Positions 52,818 through 60,200 of a stretch of DNA of 64,000 nucleotides are shown piece by piece. The notes beneath the pieces are model-generated. The model was given only the letters and a program-made list of their open reading frames with translations. It had not been told where the DNA came from and ran no database searches. The stretch covers positions 4,883,501 through 4,947,500 of the forward strand of contig NZ_CP029550.1 of assembly GCF_003173715.1 (NCBI RefSeq). Reading direction: 5' to 3'. A program made the translations under genes and the position numbers. This DNA is from Methylobacterium durans. GTDB lineage: Bacteria; Pseudomonadota; Alphaproteobacteria; Rhizobiales; Beijerinckiaceae. Positions within the stretch are counted from its first letter, which is position 1, and every line of letters begins with the position of its first letter.

Positions 52818-53678
52818 ATGTACCTCCGCTGTCTCCTCGTTCCGACCGCCCCGGGTATCGACCCGACCTGCCGTCTGGATGCCGCCCTGCGCCTGAGCCG
52901 GCGCCTGCACGCCCATATCGGCGTCAGCTTCATGGCGCCCGGGCCGGAGCACGTGCTCGCTGGCATGGCGAGCCTCGTGCCGATAGGCTGCGCGACCATC
53001 GAGGCCATTGAGCAGGGCGTGCGGGAGGCAGCCGCTGAAGGCAAGGCGGCCCTCCAGGCCTGGTGCGAGCGCGAGGCGGTGCCGTTCATGCCGGCCGGGG
53101 AGCGCCTCGACGCCACCTTCGCGACCTGGACCGAACTTTCCGGGGAGGTTGAGCCTCTCCTGACGCTCGCGGGCCGCGTCAACGACCTGGTCGTCATCGG
53201 CTGGCCCGACCCGGAGGTTCCGTTCACCGGTCGCGCGCTCGATACCGCCCTGTTCTCGGTCGGCCGACCGACACTGATGGTCGGCGAGACCGTTCCTCAC
53301 GACCTGCTGGACCACGTCATCATCGCCTGGAACGGCAGCCTGGAGGCGACGCGCCTGATCGGCCAATCCGTCACGCTGCTGCACGAGGCCACCCGGGTCA
53401 CGGTCGTGTATGCGCGGACCGAGCGCTTCGAAGAGGCGCAGGCCGCGGACCTGTGCGGCTACCTGCGCTGGCACGGGATCGTGGCGGAGGCCGTGACCCT
53501 GCCAGTTCAGGACGGGACCCCGGTCGGCGCGGCGCTCCTGGCCGAGGCCGAGCGGCGGAACGCCTCGATGCTGGCGCTTGGCGCCTACACCCACAGCCGC
53601 GTGCGCGAGTTCCTGCTCGGCGGCGTCACCCGGCACGTCATCGAGAACGCCCGCATCCCGGTCCTCATGGCTCACTGA
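52818..53678 (+). CDS. Tandem-domain universal stress protein (family C)
   Basis: A 286-aa protein with two USP domains: MYLRCLLVPTAPGIDPTCRL, VNDLVVIGWPDPEVPFTGRA, HVIIAWNGSLEATRLIGQSV, and SMLALGAYTHSRVREFLLGG, then VTRHVIENARIPVLMAH. More distant from families A and B. AAGGAG lies eight bases before ATG 52818. It is the last gene of the unit that starts at 51657. Confidence 0.9.
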   Translation: MYLRCLLVPTAPGIDPTCRLDAALRLSRRLHAHIGVSFMAPGPEHVLAGMASLVPIGCATIEAIEQGVREAAAEGKAALQAWCEREAVPFMPAGERLDATFATWTELSGEVEPLLTLAGRVNDLVVIGWPDPEVPFTGRALDTALFSVGRPTLMVGETVPHDLLDHVIIAWNGSLEATRLIGQSVTLLHEATRVTVVYARTERFEEAQAADLCGYLRWHGIVAEAVTLPVQDGTPVGAALLAEAERRNASMLALGAYTHSRVREFLLGGVTRHVIENARIPVLMAH

Positions 53679-53765
53679 CGAACGGGCGGAGGTGCCGCAT
53701 CTTGAGCGGCGCGGAGGCGATATGGTTGCGCCCGTGCCGTAGATTATAATAATTCCATCTCCAAG

Positions 53766-54044
53766 ATGGTGGCGCCGAAAGTCCTGTCCTGGAGGATGCT
53801 CACGCCGGGGCAGCGCGCGCTCCTGCAACGGATGCGAAGGGAAGGGGCCCTGCTCTCGGTGCGTCCATGGGAGATGACCACGGTCCGGTCGCTGCTGGCA
53901 CGCGGGCTCGTCAGACCACGGGCTCGTAGGAGGGCCGGCGATAACCAGCGCGGCCTCTGGTTCCTGACTGCCAGGGGCACACGGATTATTCCGGCATCCT
54001 TCCTCCGAACTGGGTCCGGCGAGGAGGGCCAGAGCCGCCAATGA
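53766..54044 (+). CDS. Hypothetical protein, winged-helix-like
   Basis: A 92-aa basic protein: MLTPGQRALLQRMRREGALL, then MTTVRSLLARGLVRPRARRR and GLWFLTARGTRIIPAS. This looks like a small winged helix in which a LWFLT-x-x-G wing follows the helices. No partner is known. ATG 53796 is an alternative start. Its stop overlaps the next gene as ATGA (54041-54044). An AT-rich stretch at 53740-53760 could be its promoter. Confidence 0.5.
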   Translation: MVAPKVLSWRMLTPGQRALLQRMRREGALLSVRPWEMTTVRSLLARGLVRPRARRRAGDNQRGLWFLTARGTRIIPASFLRTGSGEEGQSRQ

Positions 54045-54205
54045 CCATGAACTGGCTCATCGACCGACTCCTGGTGCTCGGGCTCGTCGCCATCATCGCT
54101 GGGGCTGTCGTCAGTCTGTCCGCGGTCGGTTTCCGGTACGTCGGCGAGACCTGCGGGATCGCAGCCCTCGTGGCGAGCCTCGCCACTGCTTGGTTGCGCC
54201 GTTGA
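54041..54205 (+). CDS. 54-residue two-helix membrane protein
   Basis: MTMNWLIDRLLVLGLVAIIA, GAVVSLSAVGFRYVGETCGI, then AALVASLATAWLRR. Two membrane helices flank a short loop with one Cys. It overlaps the stop of the preceding gene by ATGA, so it is translationally coupled. Function unknown. Confidence 0.55.
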   Translation: MTMNWLIDRLLVLGLVAIIAGAVVSLSAVGFRYVGETCGIAALVASLATAWLRR

Positions 54206-54246
54206 GCACGTTTTGAGGCTGGGCCTTCGCTAACGACGTCCTGCCC

Positions 54247-54522
54247 TCACCGCTGCGGGTCGTGGCAGTGCATGTGCGGCGGCGCCGTCCCGCAGTCCAA
54301 GCTACAGGTCTGGTGTGGCTTGCAGAACCACTGCAGGGTTCCGCTTTTCAGGCAGGAGCCCGAGCAGTGCCGATGGGGCGTGTTCGCCGGCTCGACGAAG
54401 GTTCCGGTCGCGTCGGGCGAGCCAGCCCTCTGTCCCGCGCGGGTTGGCGACGCGCTCGTCGCGACCGCGGCGAGGATTAGGAGGGCCGCGCGTGCCGCGG
54501 CGGCCCGCTCGGTGTCTGACAT
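54247..54522 (-). CDS. Exported Cys/His-rich protein, coupled to USP
   Basis: A 91-aa protein with a signal peptide (ALLILAAVATSASPTRAGQR) and a Cys/His-rich end: HRHCSGSCLKSGTLQWFCKP, then HQTCSLDCGTAPPHMHCHDP. It has six Cys and five or more His in about 45 residues, suggesting a periplasmic metal site or disulfide knot. Its ATG overlaps the USP stop (TGATG), the same place a cytochrome takes in the two sister units. Family unknown. Confidence 0.65.
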   Translation of the reverse strand: MSDTERAAAARAALLILAAVATSASPTRAGQRAGSPDATGTFVEPANTPHRHCSGSCLKSGTLQWFCKPHQTCSLDCGTAPPHMHCHDPQR

Positions 54523-55334
54523 CAGTGGCTCATCAGGCAGCAGATGGGGGCATAGGCCAGAAGGTCCCGGGTCACGCCTCCGAAGGCCCACTCGCGGAAG
54601 CGACCGTGGCCGTAGGCGCCGGTGACGAGGAGGTCCGCGGCCTGCTCGGAAGCGGCGTCGATGAGCGCCTCGGAGGCCGCTGCGCCGTCGGTGTCCCTCC
54701 GGACGGCTGTGGCGTAGACGTCATGGGCCTGCAGGAAGCCGACGATGTCCTGCGGGTCGGCCGCACTGTCCCGGTCGTCGACGGAGATCACGACGACCTG
54801 TGACGCCCGCTTCAGGAACGGCAGCGCGTCCTGCACGGCGCGGCGCGCCTCGCGGGTGTTCTTCCACCCGACCGCGACGCGCTTGGCGTCGAGGTGGTCG
54901 ACCCCGGGCGGCACCACCAAGACCGGCCGCCCGAGATGCATGACGAGATCCCCGGGATTGACCGAGAACAGCATGGGCCCGGGCTCGGTCTTTCGCCCCA
55001 CCACGACGAGATCTGCGGCCGCGGACTGCGCGACGAGGAAGGGCAGCGGGAAATCGAGGTTCGAGCGCCACTCCACGCGGCTGCGCCCGCCGGCCGCTTC
55101 TTCGAAGGCTGCGTGGGCCTGCCTGAGGTCGTTCAGCACGATCTCGTTCGAGGCGGCCAGCGCGTAGGCGCTCGCCGGCGTCGGCCCCACCGGCGGAACG
55201 GCGTAGGCCGGGGTTTCGGCTGCCACGCCGATCAGCCGGGCGCGAAAGTCGTCGGCGAGATGGCCGGCCAAGCGAACGCGGTCCGGCGCCTGAGGCGTCA
55301 GGTCCATCGCCACCATCATGCTCGCGTAGGTCAT
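54522..55334 (-). CDS. Tandem-domain universal stress protein (family B, copy 3)
   Basis: A 270-aa protein matching copy 1 in length: MTYASMMVAMDLTPQAPDRV, DAKRVAVGWKNTREARRAVQ, ADLLVTGAYGHGRFREWAFG, then GVTRDLLAYAPICCLMSH. Two USP domains look complete. It follows the BON gene by about 85 bp and may share its promoter and FNR box at 56138. Confidence 0.9.
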   Translation of the reverse strand: MTYASMMVAMDLTPQAPDRVRLAGHLADDFRARLIGVAAETPAYAVPPVGPTPASAYALAASNEIVLNDLRQAHAAFEEAAGGRSRVEWRSNLDFPLPFLVAQSAAADLVVVGRKTEPGPMLFSVNPGDLVMHLGRPVLVVPPGVDHLDAKRVAVGWKNTREARRAVQDALPFLKRASQVVVISVDDRDSAADPQDIVGFLQAHDVYATAVRRDTDGAAASEALIDAASEQAADLLVTGAYGHGRFREWAFGGVTRDLLAYAPICCLMSH

Positions 55335-55418
55335 GGACGATCTCCGGGTCGGAGGGCCGCGGAATGTGAGGGCTTGCCGGATGGGCGTGGCTGGCAACCT
55401 CACCCATCCTGCCGGGGC

Positions 55419-56065
55419 TCAGGCCAGCGTGAGGTGGTCCTCGACGGCGCGCACGCCCGGGCCGACCAGGCGGCGTTCTCGGCAAGCAGGCGCTCGTACC
55501 AGGCGCTCACCTTGCCCTCCAGGACGACCTTGGCGTCCTGCACCGTCACCTTGATCGCGTCCGCCTCAAGCTCGGCGTTGCGCTTGAGCGCCGCCATGAT
55601 CTTCGCGCGCACGTCGGGTGCGCTCGCCTTCGGGGTCACCTCGATCAAGTTCATGATGCCGGCGACGCCCGCGAGGCGTCGAAGCGCGCGGTAGGCCTCC
55701 TCCTTCTGATATTGCCAGTCGACTTGGCCGGTCAGCGTCACCCAGCCGTTCTGGACCTTCACCTGCACGGCATTCTTCGGCACGGTGACCGACCAGTCGA
55801 GCATCTGCACCGCGCGCTGGGCCAAGTCCTCGTCGCGCGGCGGCGTCTCGCCGCCGAAGCGCACCTTGATCTCCTCGACCACGCCGCGCACGCCGCGTAC
55901 CTTCTGGGCCGCCTTCTCGGCGGCGACGCGCTCCGTGTAGCTGCCGACGTGCCCGGTGAGCGTGACGATGCCGTTCTCCACGGCGACGCCGATGTGGGCC
56001 GCGCCGATGCTGGGGTCGAAGTCGAGCTCGTCGATGACGTTCTGGCGGATCAGCTTGTCGCCCAT
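55419..56065 (-). pseudogene. Triple BON-domain protein, one-base deletion at the 3' end
   Basis: MGDKLIRQNVIDELDFDPSI, VTLTGHVGSYTERVAAEKAA, VQVKVQNGWVTLTGQVDWQY and VVLEGKVSAWYERLLAENAA show three BON domains. The end goes out of frame after AAWSA. In the other frame it reads GVRAVEDHLTLA and stops at 55419-55421, as in the intact paralog (GVRAVEDNLTLAW). The span is 647 bp, one less than the 648-bp paralog. All three domains are almost whole, so a working protein with a foreign tail ending at 55400 is possible. Confidence 0.83.
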
Positions 56066-56113
56066 CGGTCGCCTCCTCGATGAAGTCCAGGTCGCGCCTG
56101 GCCGAACCCGACG

Positions 56114-56577
56114 CTAGACGCGGCAGGCGGCCGGACATTGATCCAGCGCAAGGTTTTCGCCCGCCGCGATCCGGTGCAGCATCGGACACCTCCGGGTGCC
56201 GTCACGGCAGCCCGGAAACGCGCCGAGGACGGCCACGGCGGCGACCATCTCCCCGGCGTCGAAAATCCGGTCGAACACCGGTACGTCCGAGAAGGCGCAC
56301 GGCACCCGGGCGTTGCCGGCAATCAGCGCGAAGGGGATGCCCCGTCGGCGCAAGGTGCAGGCGAGCGGGAAGCAGGGACCGTGGTTCAGGTCGATGCTGA
56401 CGACTGCGAAGTCCGGGGCGTCTCGTCCAGGCACTCCGTGGCATCGCCACAGGTGCCGTAGGGACCGCTGACCGCGCAACCGGCGTCAACGAGGACATCC
56501 TCCAGCCACATGCCCGGCAGCGCCTGCGGCTCGGCCACGAGAACGACGGGCCGTCTGTCTCCTCCACCTGCCTGCAT
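56114..56577 (-). pseudogene. Receiver-like protein, one-base deletion
   Basis: ATG 56577 starts QAGGGDRRPVVLVAEPQALP, then GMWLEDVLVDAGCAVSGPYG. A shift near 56430 moves to a second frame with DAPDFAVVSIDLNHGPCFPL (Asp at the phospho site), RGIPFALIAGN and FDRIFDAGEMVAAVAV. This is a receiver fold. The span of 464 bp is one short of a multiple of three. An FNR box lies 60 bp upstream. Confidence 0.65.
56138..56151. promoter_or_regulatory. FNR/FixK box before the BON-USP unit
   Basis: TTGATCCAGCGCAA lies 72 bp before the BON start at 56065. It overlaps the 3' end of the receiver-like gene. Confidence 0.68.
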
Positions 56578-56637
56578 CGCTCGATTCCCGCTCCCGGTTG
56601 CGATGTTGCCAGGATGGGCCGGGCAGGCCGGCCCGCG

Positions 56638-56651
56638 TTGCGCTAGATCAA
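56638..56651. promoter_or_regulatory. FNR/FixK box before the receiver-like gene
   Basis: TTGCGCTAGATCAA lies 60 bp before ATG 56577 and overlaps the stop of the transporter gene. Confidence 0.65.
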
Positions 56652-57983
56652 GGGAAGCGCGGCCGTCGCCAGCATGGCGAGGACGGCGAGCAGCATGCAC
56701 GCCGTGGCGGTCCAGCCGAGCAGCTTGAGCGGCCCGCTCACCGCGAAGGCGCCCATGATGTCGTGCCGGGCGGCCGCCAGCATCATCACGGCCATGACCG
56801 GCACCGCGATGACGCCGTTGACGACTGCGCTCCAGTAGAGCGCCCGGATCGGGTCGACCGCGCCCAGGCTGATGACCATGCCGACCAGCGTGGCGAGCGC
56901 CACCGTCCCGTAGAAGGCGCGCGCCTCCAGAAGGCGCCGGCCGAAGCCCACGGGCCAGCGCCGCGCCTCGCCGACCGCATAGGCTGCGGAGCCCGCGAGC
57001 ACCGGCACCGCCAGGAGCCCGGTCCCGACGATGCCGAGCGCGAAGACCGTCGCTGAGAACGGACCGGCCAGCGGGCGCAATGCCTCCGCGGCCTGGGCGG
57101 AGGTCTGAATGTCGGTGATGCCGCGCGGATGCAGCACGGCGGCGGTGGTGACCATGATGGCAAGCGCTACTAGGTTCGAGAAGGCCATGCCCACGAGGGT
57201 ATCCATCCCGATGCGGTGGAGCGCGGCGCGGCCCTGCTCGGGCGCGTCCAGGAGGTCGCGCCGGCGCGGAAAGGCGTGCAGGTCCTCAGCCTCCTCGGCC
57301 GCCTGCCAGAAGAACAGGTACGGGCTGATCGTCGTCCCGAAGAGCGCGACGAGCGTGGTCAGCCCCGTGTCGCTGAGGTCGAGCTTCGGAATGGCCAGTG
57401 CCGTGCCGAGGTCCCACCAGGAGACACGGGCGAAGATCACCACGCCCAGATAGGCGAACAGGCTCAGCGTCAGCCATTTCAGGACGGCGACGTAGCGCGT
57501 GTACTGAAGGACGAGTTGCATGAAGGCGCAGATGCCGGCGAAGAGGACGACGTAGAGCCAGCGCGGGCCCGGCAGCAGGAGGTCGAGGGCGTCTGCCATC
57601 GCGCCGAGGTCGGCCCCGAGGTTCAGGATGTTGGCTGCCAGCAGAAGAAGCACGACGGACTGCAGCAGGCCATTCGGGTAGTGTTCGCGCAGCACGCCGG
57701 CGATGCCGTGGCCGGTAGTGCGCCCGATCCGGGCCGAAACCATCTGCACCGCCGCCATAAGTGGCAGGGTGTACAGCATGGTCCAGCACAGGCCGTAGCC
57801 GAGTTGAGCCCCAGCCTGACCGTAGGTGGCGATGCCGCTCGGGTCGTCGTCCGAGGCGCCGGTGATCAGGCCGGGGCCGAGGACGCGCAGCCAGCGCGGC
57901 TTCGAGAGCCCGGCGGCGGCCCCTGGGCCTTCCGGATCGTCGTCGTCGGCCTCATCGGCCGCGGGCAGGACCGATGTGCTCAT
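56643..57983 (-). CDS. NRAMP-family divalent metal transporter with variant metal-site motifs
   Basis: A 446-aa membrane protein with about 11 helices. The helix-1 region is LGPGLITGASDDDPSGIATY, where classical Mn/Fe transporters have D-P-G-N. The helix-6 region is LFGTTISPYLFFWQAAEEAE, where they have M-P-H. These changes are seen in NRAMP relatives thought to move other ions such as Mg. RIGRTTGHGIAGVLREHYPN is the cytoplasmic loop. ATG 57983 overlaps the stop of the upstream small gene (ATGA). It belongs to an operon under the box at 58508. Confidence 0.85.
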   Translation of the reverse strand: MSTSVLPAADEADDDDPEGPGAAAGLSKPRWLRVLGPGLITGASDDDPSGIATYGQAGAQLGYGLCWTMLYTLPLMAAVQMVSARIGRTTGHGIAGVLREHYPNGLLQSVVLLLLAANILNLGADLGAMADALDLLLPGPRWLYVVLFAGICAFMQLVLQYTRYVAVLKWLTLSLFAYLGVVIFARVSWWDLGTALAIPKLDLSDTGLTTLVALFGTTISPYLFFWQAAEEAEDLHAFPRRRDLLDAPEQGRAALHRIGMDTLVGMAFSNLVALAIMVTTAAVLHPRGITDIQTSAQAAEALRPLAGPFSATVFALGIVGTGLLAVPVLAGSAAYAVGEARRWPVGFGRRLLEARAFYGTVALATLVGMVISLGAVDPIRALYWSAVVNGVIAVPVMAVMMLAAARHDIMGAFAVSGPLKLLGWTATACMLLAVLAMLATAALPLI

Positions 57984-58237
57984 GCCGCCGACTTCGAAGC
58001 CGCAGTGTCCGCTCCGGGGCGCATCGTGCGCGCCACCCTCACGGCGGCGGCCAGGTCGTCGCAGTCGGTGCCGTAGCGGCGGCAGAGTTCGTCCAGCCAC
58101 TGCGGCCGGGCGTCAGCTGCATCGGGGATGTCGGAGTACGGGACGTGGTACATGCCGTCGAGCGCCTCGATGCCGTAGCCGGTGACGGCCCACTGCCGTC
58201 CCTGCCAATGCACGGGTTCGGTGAGTTCGTGGCTCAT
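57980..58237 (-). CDS. Small hypothetical protein coupled to the NRAMP gene
   Basis: An 85-aa soluble protein: MSHELTEPVHWQGRQWAVTG, then YGIEALDGMYHVPYSDIPDA and PQWLDELCRRYGTDCDDLAA. Acidic, with two Cys. Its stop overlaps the transporter start as ATGA. It could be an accessory or regulatory partner. Family not recognised. Confidence 0.6.
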   Translation of the reverse strand: MSHELTEPVHWQGRQWAVTGYGIEALDGMYHVPYSDIPDAADARPQWLDELCRRYGTDCDDLAAAVRVARTMRPGADTAASKSAA

Positions 58238-58247
58238 GGTGGCCTCC

Positions 58248-58454
58248 TCAGACGACGAGCTCGGTGATCTCGCAGGCGTCGGCGCGCAGCCGCCAATCGA
58301 CGATGCCGGCGGCCTCGCAGAACATCGTCTTGGCGACCTCGACGGCGGTCACGTCCGAGGTGGCCGTGACGACGACTTGCCGCTGCAGCGTGCAGCGGTC
58401 GTAGCCCGTGGCGTCCGAGACGACCTTGTGGAAGGCAATGAGATACCTGAGCAT
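58248..58454 (-). CDS. Small hypothetical protein, first gene of the NRAMP operon
   Basis: A 68-aa protein from ATG 58454: MLRYLIAFHKVVSDATGYDR, then CTLQRQVVVTATSDVTAVEV and WRLRADACEITELVV. It looks like a small alpha/beta ferredoxin-like fold. No metal motif is clear. Its start is 53 bp from an FNR box, and it ends 10 bp before the next gene. Confidence 0.6.
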   Translation of the reverse strand: MLRYLIAFHKVVSDATGYDRCTLQRQVVVTATSDVTAVEVAKTMFCEAAGIVDWRLRADACEITELVV

Positions 58455-58507
58455 CGCTCGTCTCCGCTTGCGGGGACCGACCTTCGCGCCCGACGAAGGC
58501 AGCAGCC

Positions 58508-58521
58508 TTGATCCAGCGCAA
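58508..58521. promoter_or_regulatory. FNR/FixK box before the NRAMP operon
   Basis: TTGATCCAGCGCAA lies 53 bp before ATG 58454. It is identical to the boxes at 32752, 44342 and 56138. Confidence 0.7.
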
Positions 58522-58533
58522 AGGCGCCGGCCC

Positions 58534-59052
58534 TCAGGGACCGGCCGTCGGCGGGACGAGGCGTTCGCGACCCGGCTCGTCGTCCGCAGGATGTCGGGAC
58601 CTCGCGGCGCGGTGGGCATGCGCCTTCCCGTGCAGCGGCCAGTAGCGCTCCATCGCGAGATAGGTGAACGAGGCCGACCAGCCGATCAGGAGCAGGCCGT
58701 TCAGCGCCTCGACGCCCGTGAGAAGGCGGGCGTGGCCGACGGGAGCGTGATCGCCGTAGCCGAGCGAGGAGTAGGCGACCACTGAGACGAACAGGCAATC
58801 CTCGAAGGTCTCGATGGGCACGCCCGAGAAGGCGCCGAGCCCGAGCCGCAGGACGAGGAGCCAGTAGGCGCCCGCGTAGACCCAAACCGCGACGGTGTGG
58901 CCCGCGAAGGCGGCGAGCACCACCGCGATGATGCGCCAGCGCGGCGGCACCGGGAGCTCGGCGAGGTGCTCCGAGGTGAGGCGCAGCGTCTCGTAGAGCA
59001 CCAGGATGGTGATCATCACGAGAACGACGCTGGCGACCAGGATGACGAGCAT
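58534..59052 (-). CDS. Two-TM potassium channel protein
   Basis: A 172-aa protein with several membrane helices: MLVILVASVVLVMITILVLY, IIAVVLAAFAGHTVAVWVYA, then a pore: FEDCLFVSVVAYSSLGYGDH. S-L-G-Y-G-D is the potassium selectivity filter, and EALNGLLLIGWSASFTYLAM the last helix. It is a small ion channel with no regulatory domain. ATG 59052 is chosen; a TTG at 59130 would add 26 residues. The FNR box at 59174 is 121 bp away. Confidence 0.83.
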   Translation of the reverse strand: MLVILVASVVLVMITILVLYETLRLTSEHLAELPVPPRWRIIAVVLAAFAGHTVAVWVYAGAYWLLVLRLGLGAFSGVPIETFEDCLFVSVVAYSSLGYGDHAPVGHARLLTGVEALNGLLLIGWSASFTYLAMERYWPLHGKAHAHRAARSRHPADDEPGRERLVPPTAGP

Positions 59053-59173
59053 AGCTTTCAGTCCCGAGGGATGGCTCAAGGCCAGCCTGCCCACGCGTCC
59101 AGCCAGTTCATTGACCTGCCTCAAGACCAAATACTGGTTCTTCGGGGGCCATGAGGGCCATGCCCGTCATGCC

Positions 59174-59187
59174 GTGATCCAGATCAA
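59174..59187. promoter_or_regulatory. FNR/FixK box, divergent promoter
   Basis: GTGATCCAGATCAA lies 72 bp before the lipoyl-like gene (plus) and 121 bp before the channel gene (minus). The core TGATCCAGATCA is nearly palindromic. Confidence 0.65.
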
Positions 59188-59259
59188 CGCGGCCCTCGAC
59201 TCGATGGCGTTCGATGTTTCTCAGCGCCCCTGTTGGGCGCCCCAAGCCAGGAGGCGATC

Positions 59260-59499
59260 ATGGCAGATATCCACGTAGCCGAGGATCTCTGGTCCACGGG
59301 CATGTTGCCCGAGGGCGTCCTCGAGCGATGGCTCGTCTCGGACGGAGCGAGCGTGCGGGCCGGCGAGGCCGTGGCCGCCGTGCGGATCGGCGAGGCCCTC
59401 CACGACATCGTCTCGCCGGCCAGCGGGCGCCTGGAGGTGCTGGCGCCGGCGAGCGAGGTGGTCGACCCCGGCTGCATCATCGCCGAGATCCATGCCTGA
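59260..59499 (+). CDS. Biotin/lipoyl-like domain protein lacking the attachment lysine
   Basis: A 79-aa protein with the fold of a lipoyl domain: HVAEDLWSTGMLPEGVLERW, VSDGASVRAGEAVAAVRIGE and DIVSPASGRLEVLAPASEVV. In working lipoyl or biotin domains the turn reads D-K-A or M-K-M. Here it reads R-I-G-E-A-L, so no lysine can be modified. It may be a binding or scaffold domain. ATG 59260 is used; the box is 72 bp away. A cytochrome gene follows 47 bp later. Confidence 0.78.
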   Translation: MADIHVAEDLWSTGMLPEGVLERWLVSDGASVRAGEAVAAVRIGEALHDIVSPASGRLEVLAPASEVVDPGCIIAEIHA

Positions 59500-59546
59500 G
59501 GCCCAGCCGCGGGCGTGCGGCCGCCCCGGCATCCTGGAGGTTCGTC

Positions 59547-59903
59547 ATGTCCCGGACGAGAGTCCATGTCCTGCGCGCTTTGACCATCGGCTGCCTGCTT
59601 GCGGCCTCCATCGCCCGTCCGGCCGCGGATCCCGCCGAGGACCACCGTGTCCGGGGCTGGACCATCGCCACGCAGCTCTGCATCCAGTGCCACGTCATCG
59701 GTCGCGGGCCGCAAGCGGGCGAGTTTGTCGGCCCTGCCTTCCTGCGGGTCGCCAACATGCCCTCGACGACCGGCATGTCCCTCAACGTCTTCCTGCAGAG
59801 CCACCACCAGCGGATGCCGAGTCTGCGGCTCGACCGCGACGAGATGGACGCCGTCATCGCCTACATCCTCAGCCTCAAGGGCACTGGGCCCGCACGACCT
59901 TGA
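59547..59903 (+). CDS. c-type cytochrome
   Basis: A 118-aa exported cytochrome. Signal peptide (MSRTRVHVLRALTIGCLLAA), heme site CIQCH at residues 45-49, and axial Met likely in HHQRMPSLRL. A different subtype from the two USP-linked cytochromes: it has a longer middle loop (GPAFLRVANMPSTTGMSLNV) and a C-terminal VIAYILSLKG. GGAGG precedes ATG 59547. It shares a unit with the lipoyl-like gene. Confidence 0.85.
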   Translation: MSRTRVHVLRALTIGCLLAASIARPAADPAEDHRVRGWTIATQLCIQCHVIGRGPQAGEFVGPAFLRVANMPSTTGMSLNVFLQSHHQRMPSLRLDRDEMDAVIAYILSLKGTGPARP

Positions 59904-59930
59904 GACGCGACAAATTCCGGAGTGGCCACG

Positions 59931-60200
59931 ATGAACGAGCTGACGCTTCTGTCCACCGACTCGCTTCCCGCTCTCCAGACCGTCCTGGACGGCCTCGGGA
60001 CGGGGCAGGCCCTGCGGCTAACGAACACGGATTGCGACCGTCTCTTCGGCGTCAACGACGCGCGCATGGGCCGGGTACGGAACTTTGCACGCGGCCACAA
60101 CTGCATCGCGCTCTGGGACGACGATGGCCTGACCTTCTGCCGGCAGCCGCCGGCCGCCGCACGTTGGCGGCCCCCTCCCGCCGGTGAGCCTCGCACCTAG
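59931..60200 (+). CDS. Hypothetical protein
   Basis: An 89-aa soluble protein from ATG 59931: MNELTLLSTDSLPALQTVLD, then GTGQALRLTNTDCDRLFGVN and RVRNFARGHNCIALWDDDGL. Two Cys. Family not recognised. It lies 27 bp after the cytochrome and may be the last gene of that unit. Its end overlaps the start of the broken kinase gene. Confidence 0.5.
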   Translation: MNELTLLSTDSLPALQTVLDGLGTGQALRLTNTDCDRLFGVNDARMGRVRNFARGHNCIALWDDDGLTFCRQPPAAARWRPPPAGEPRT

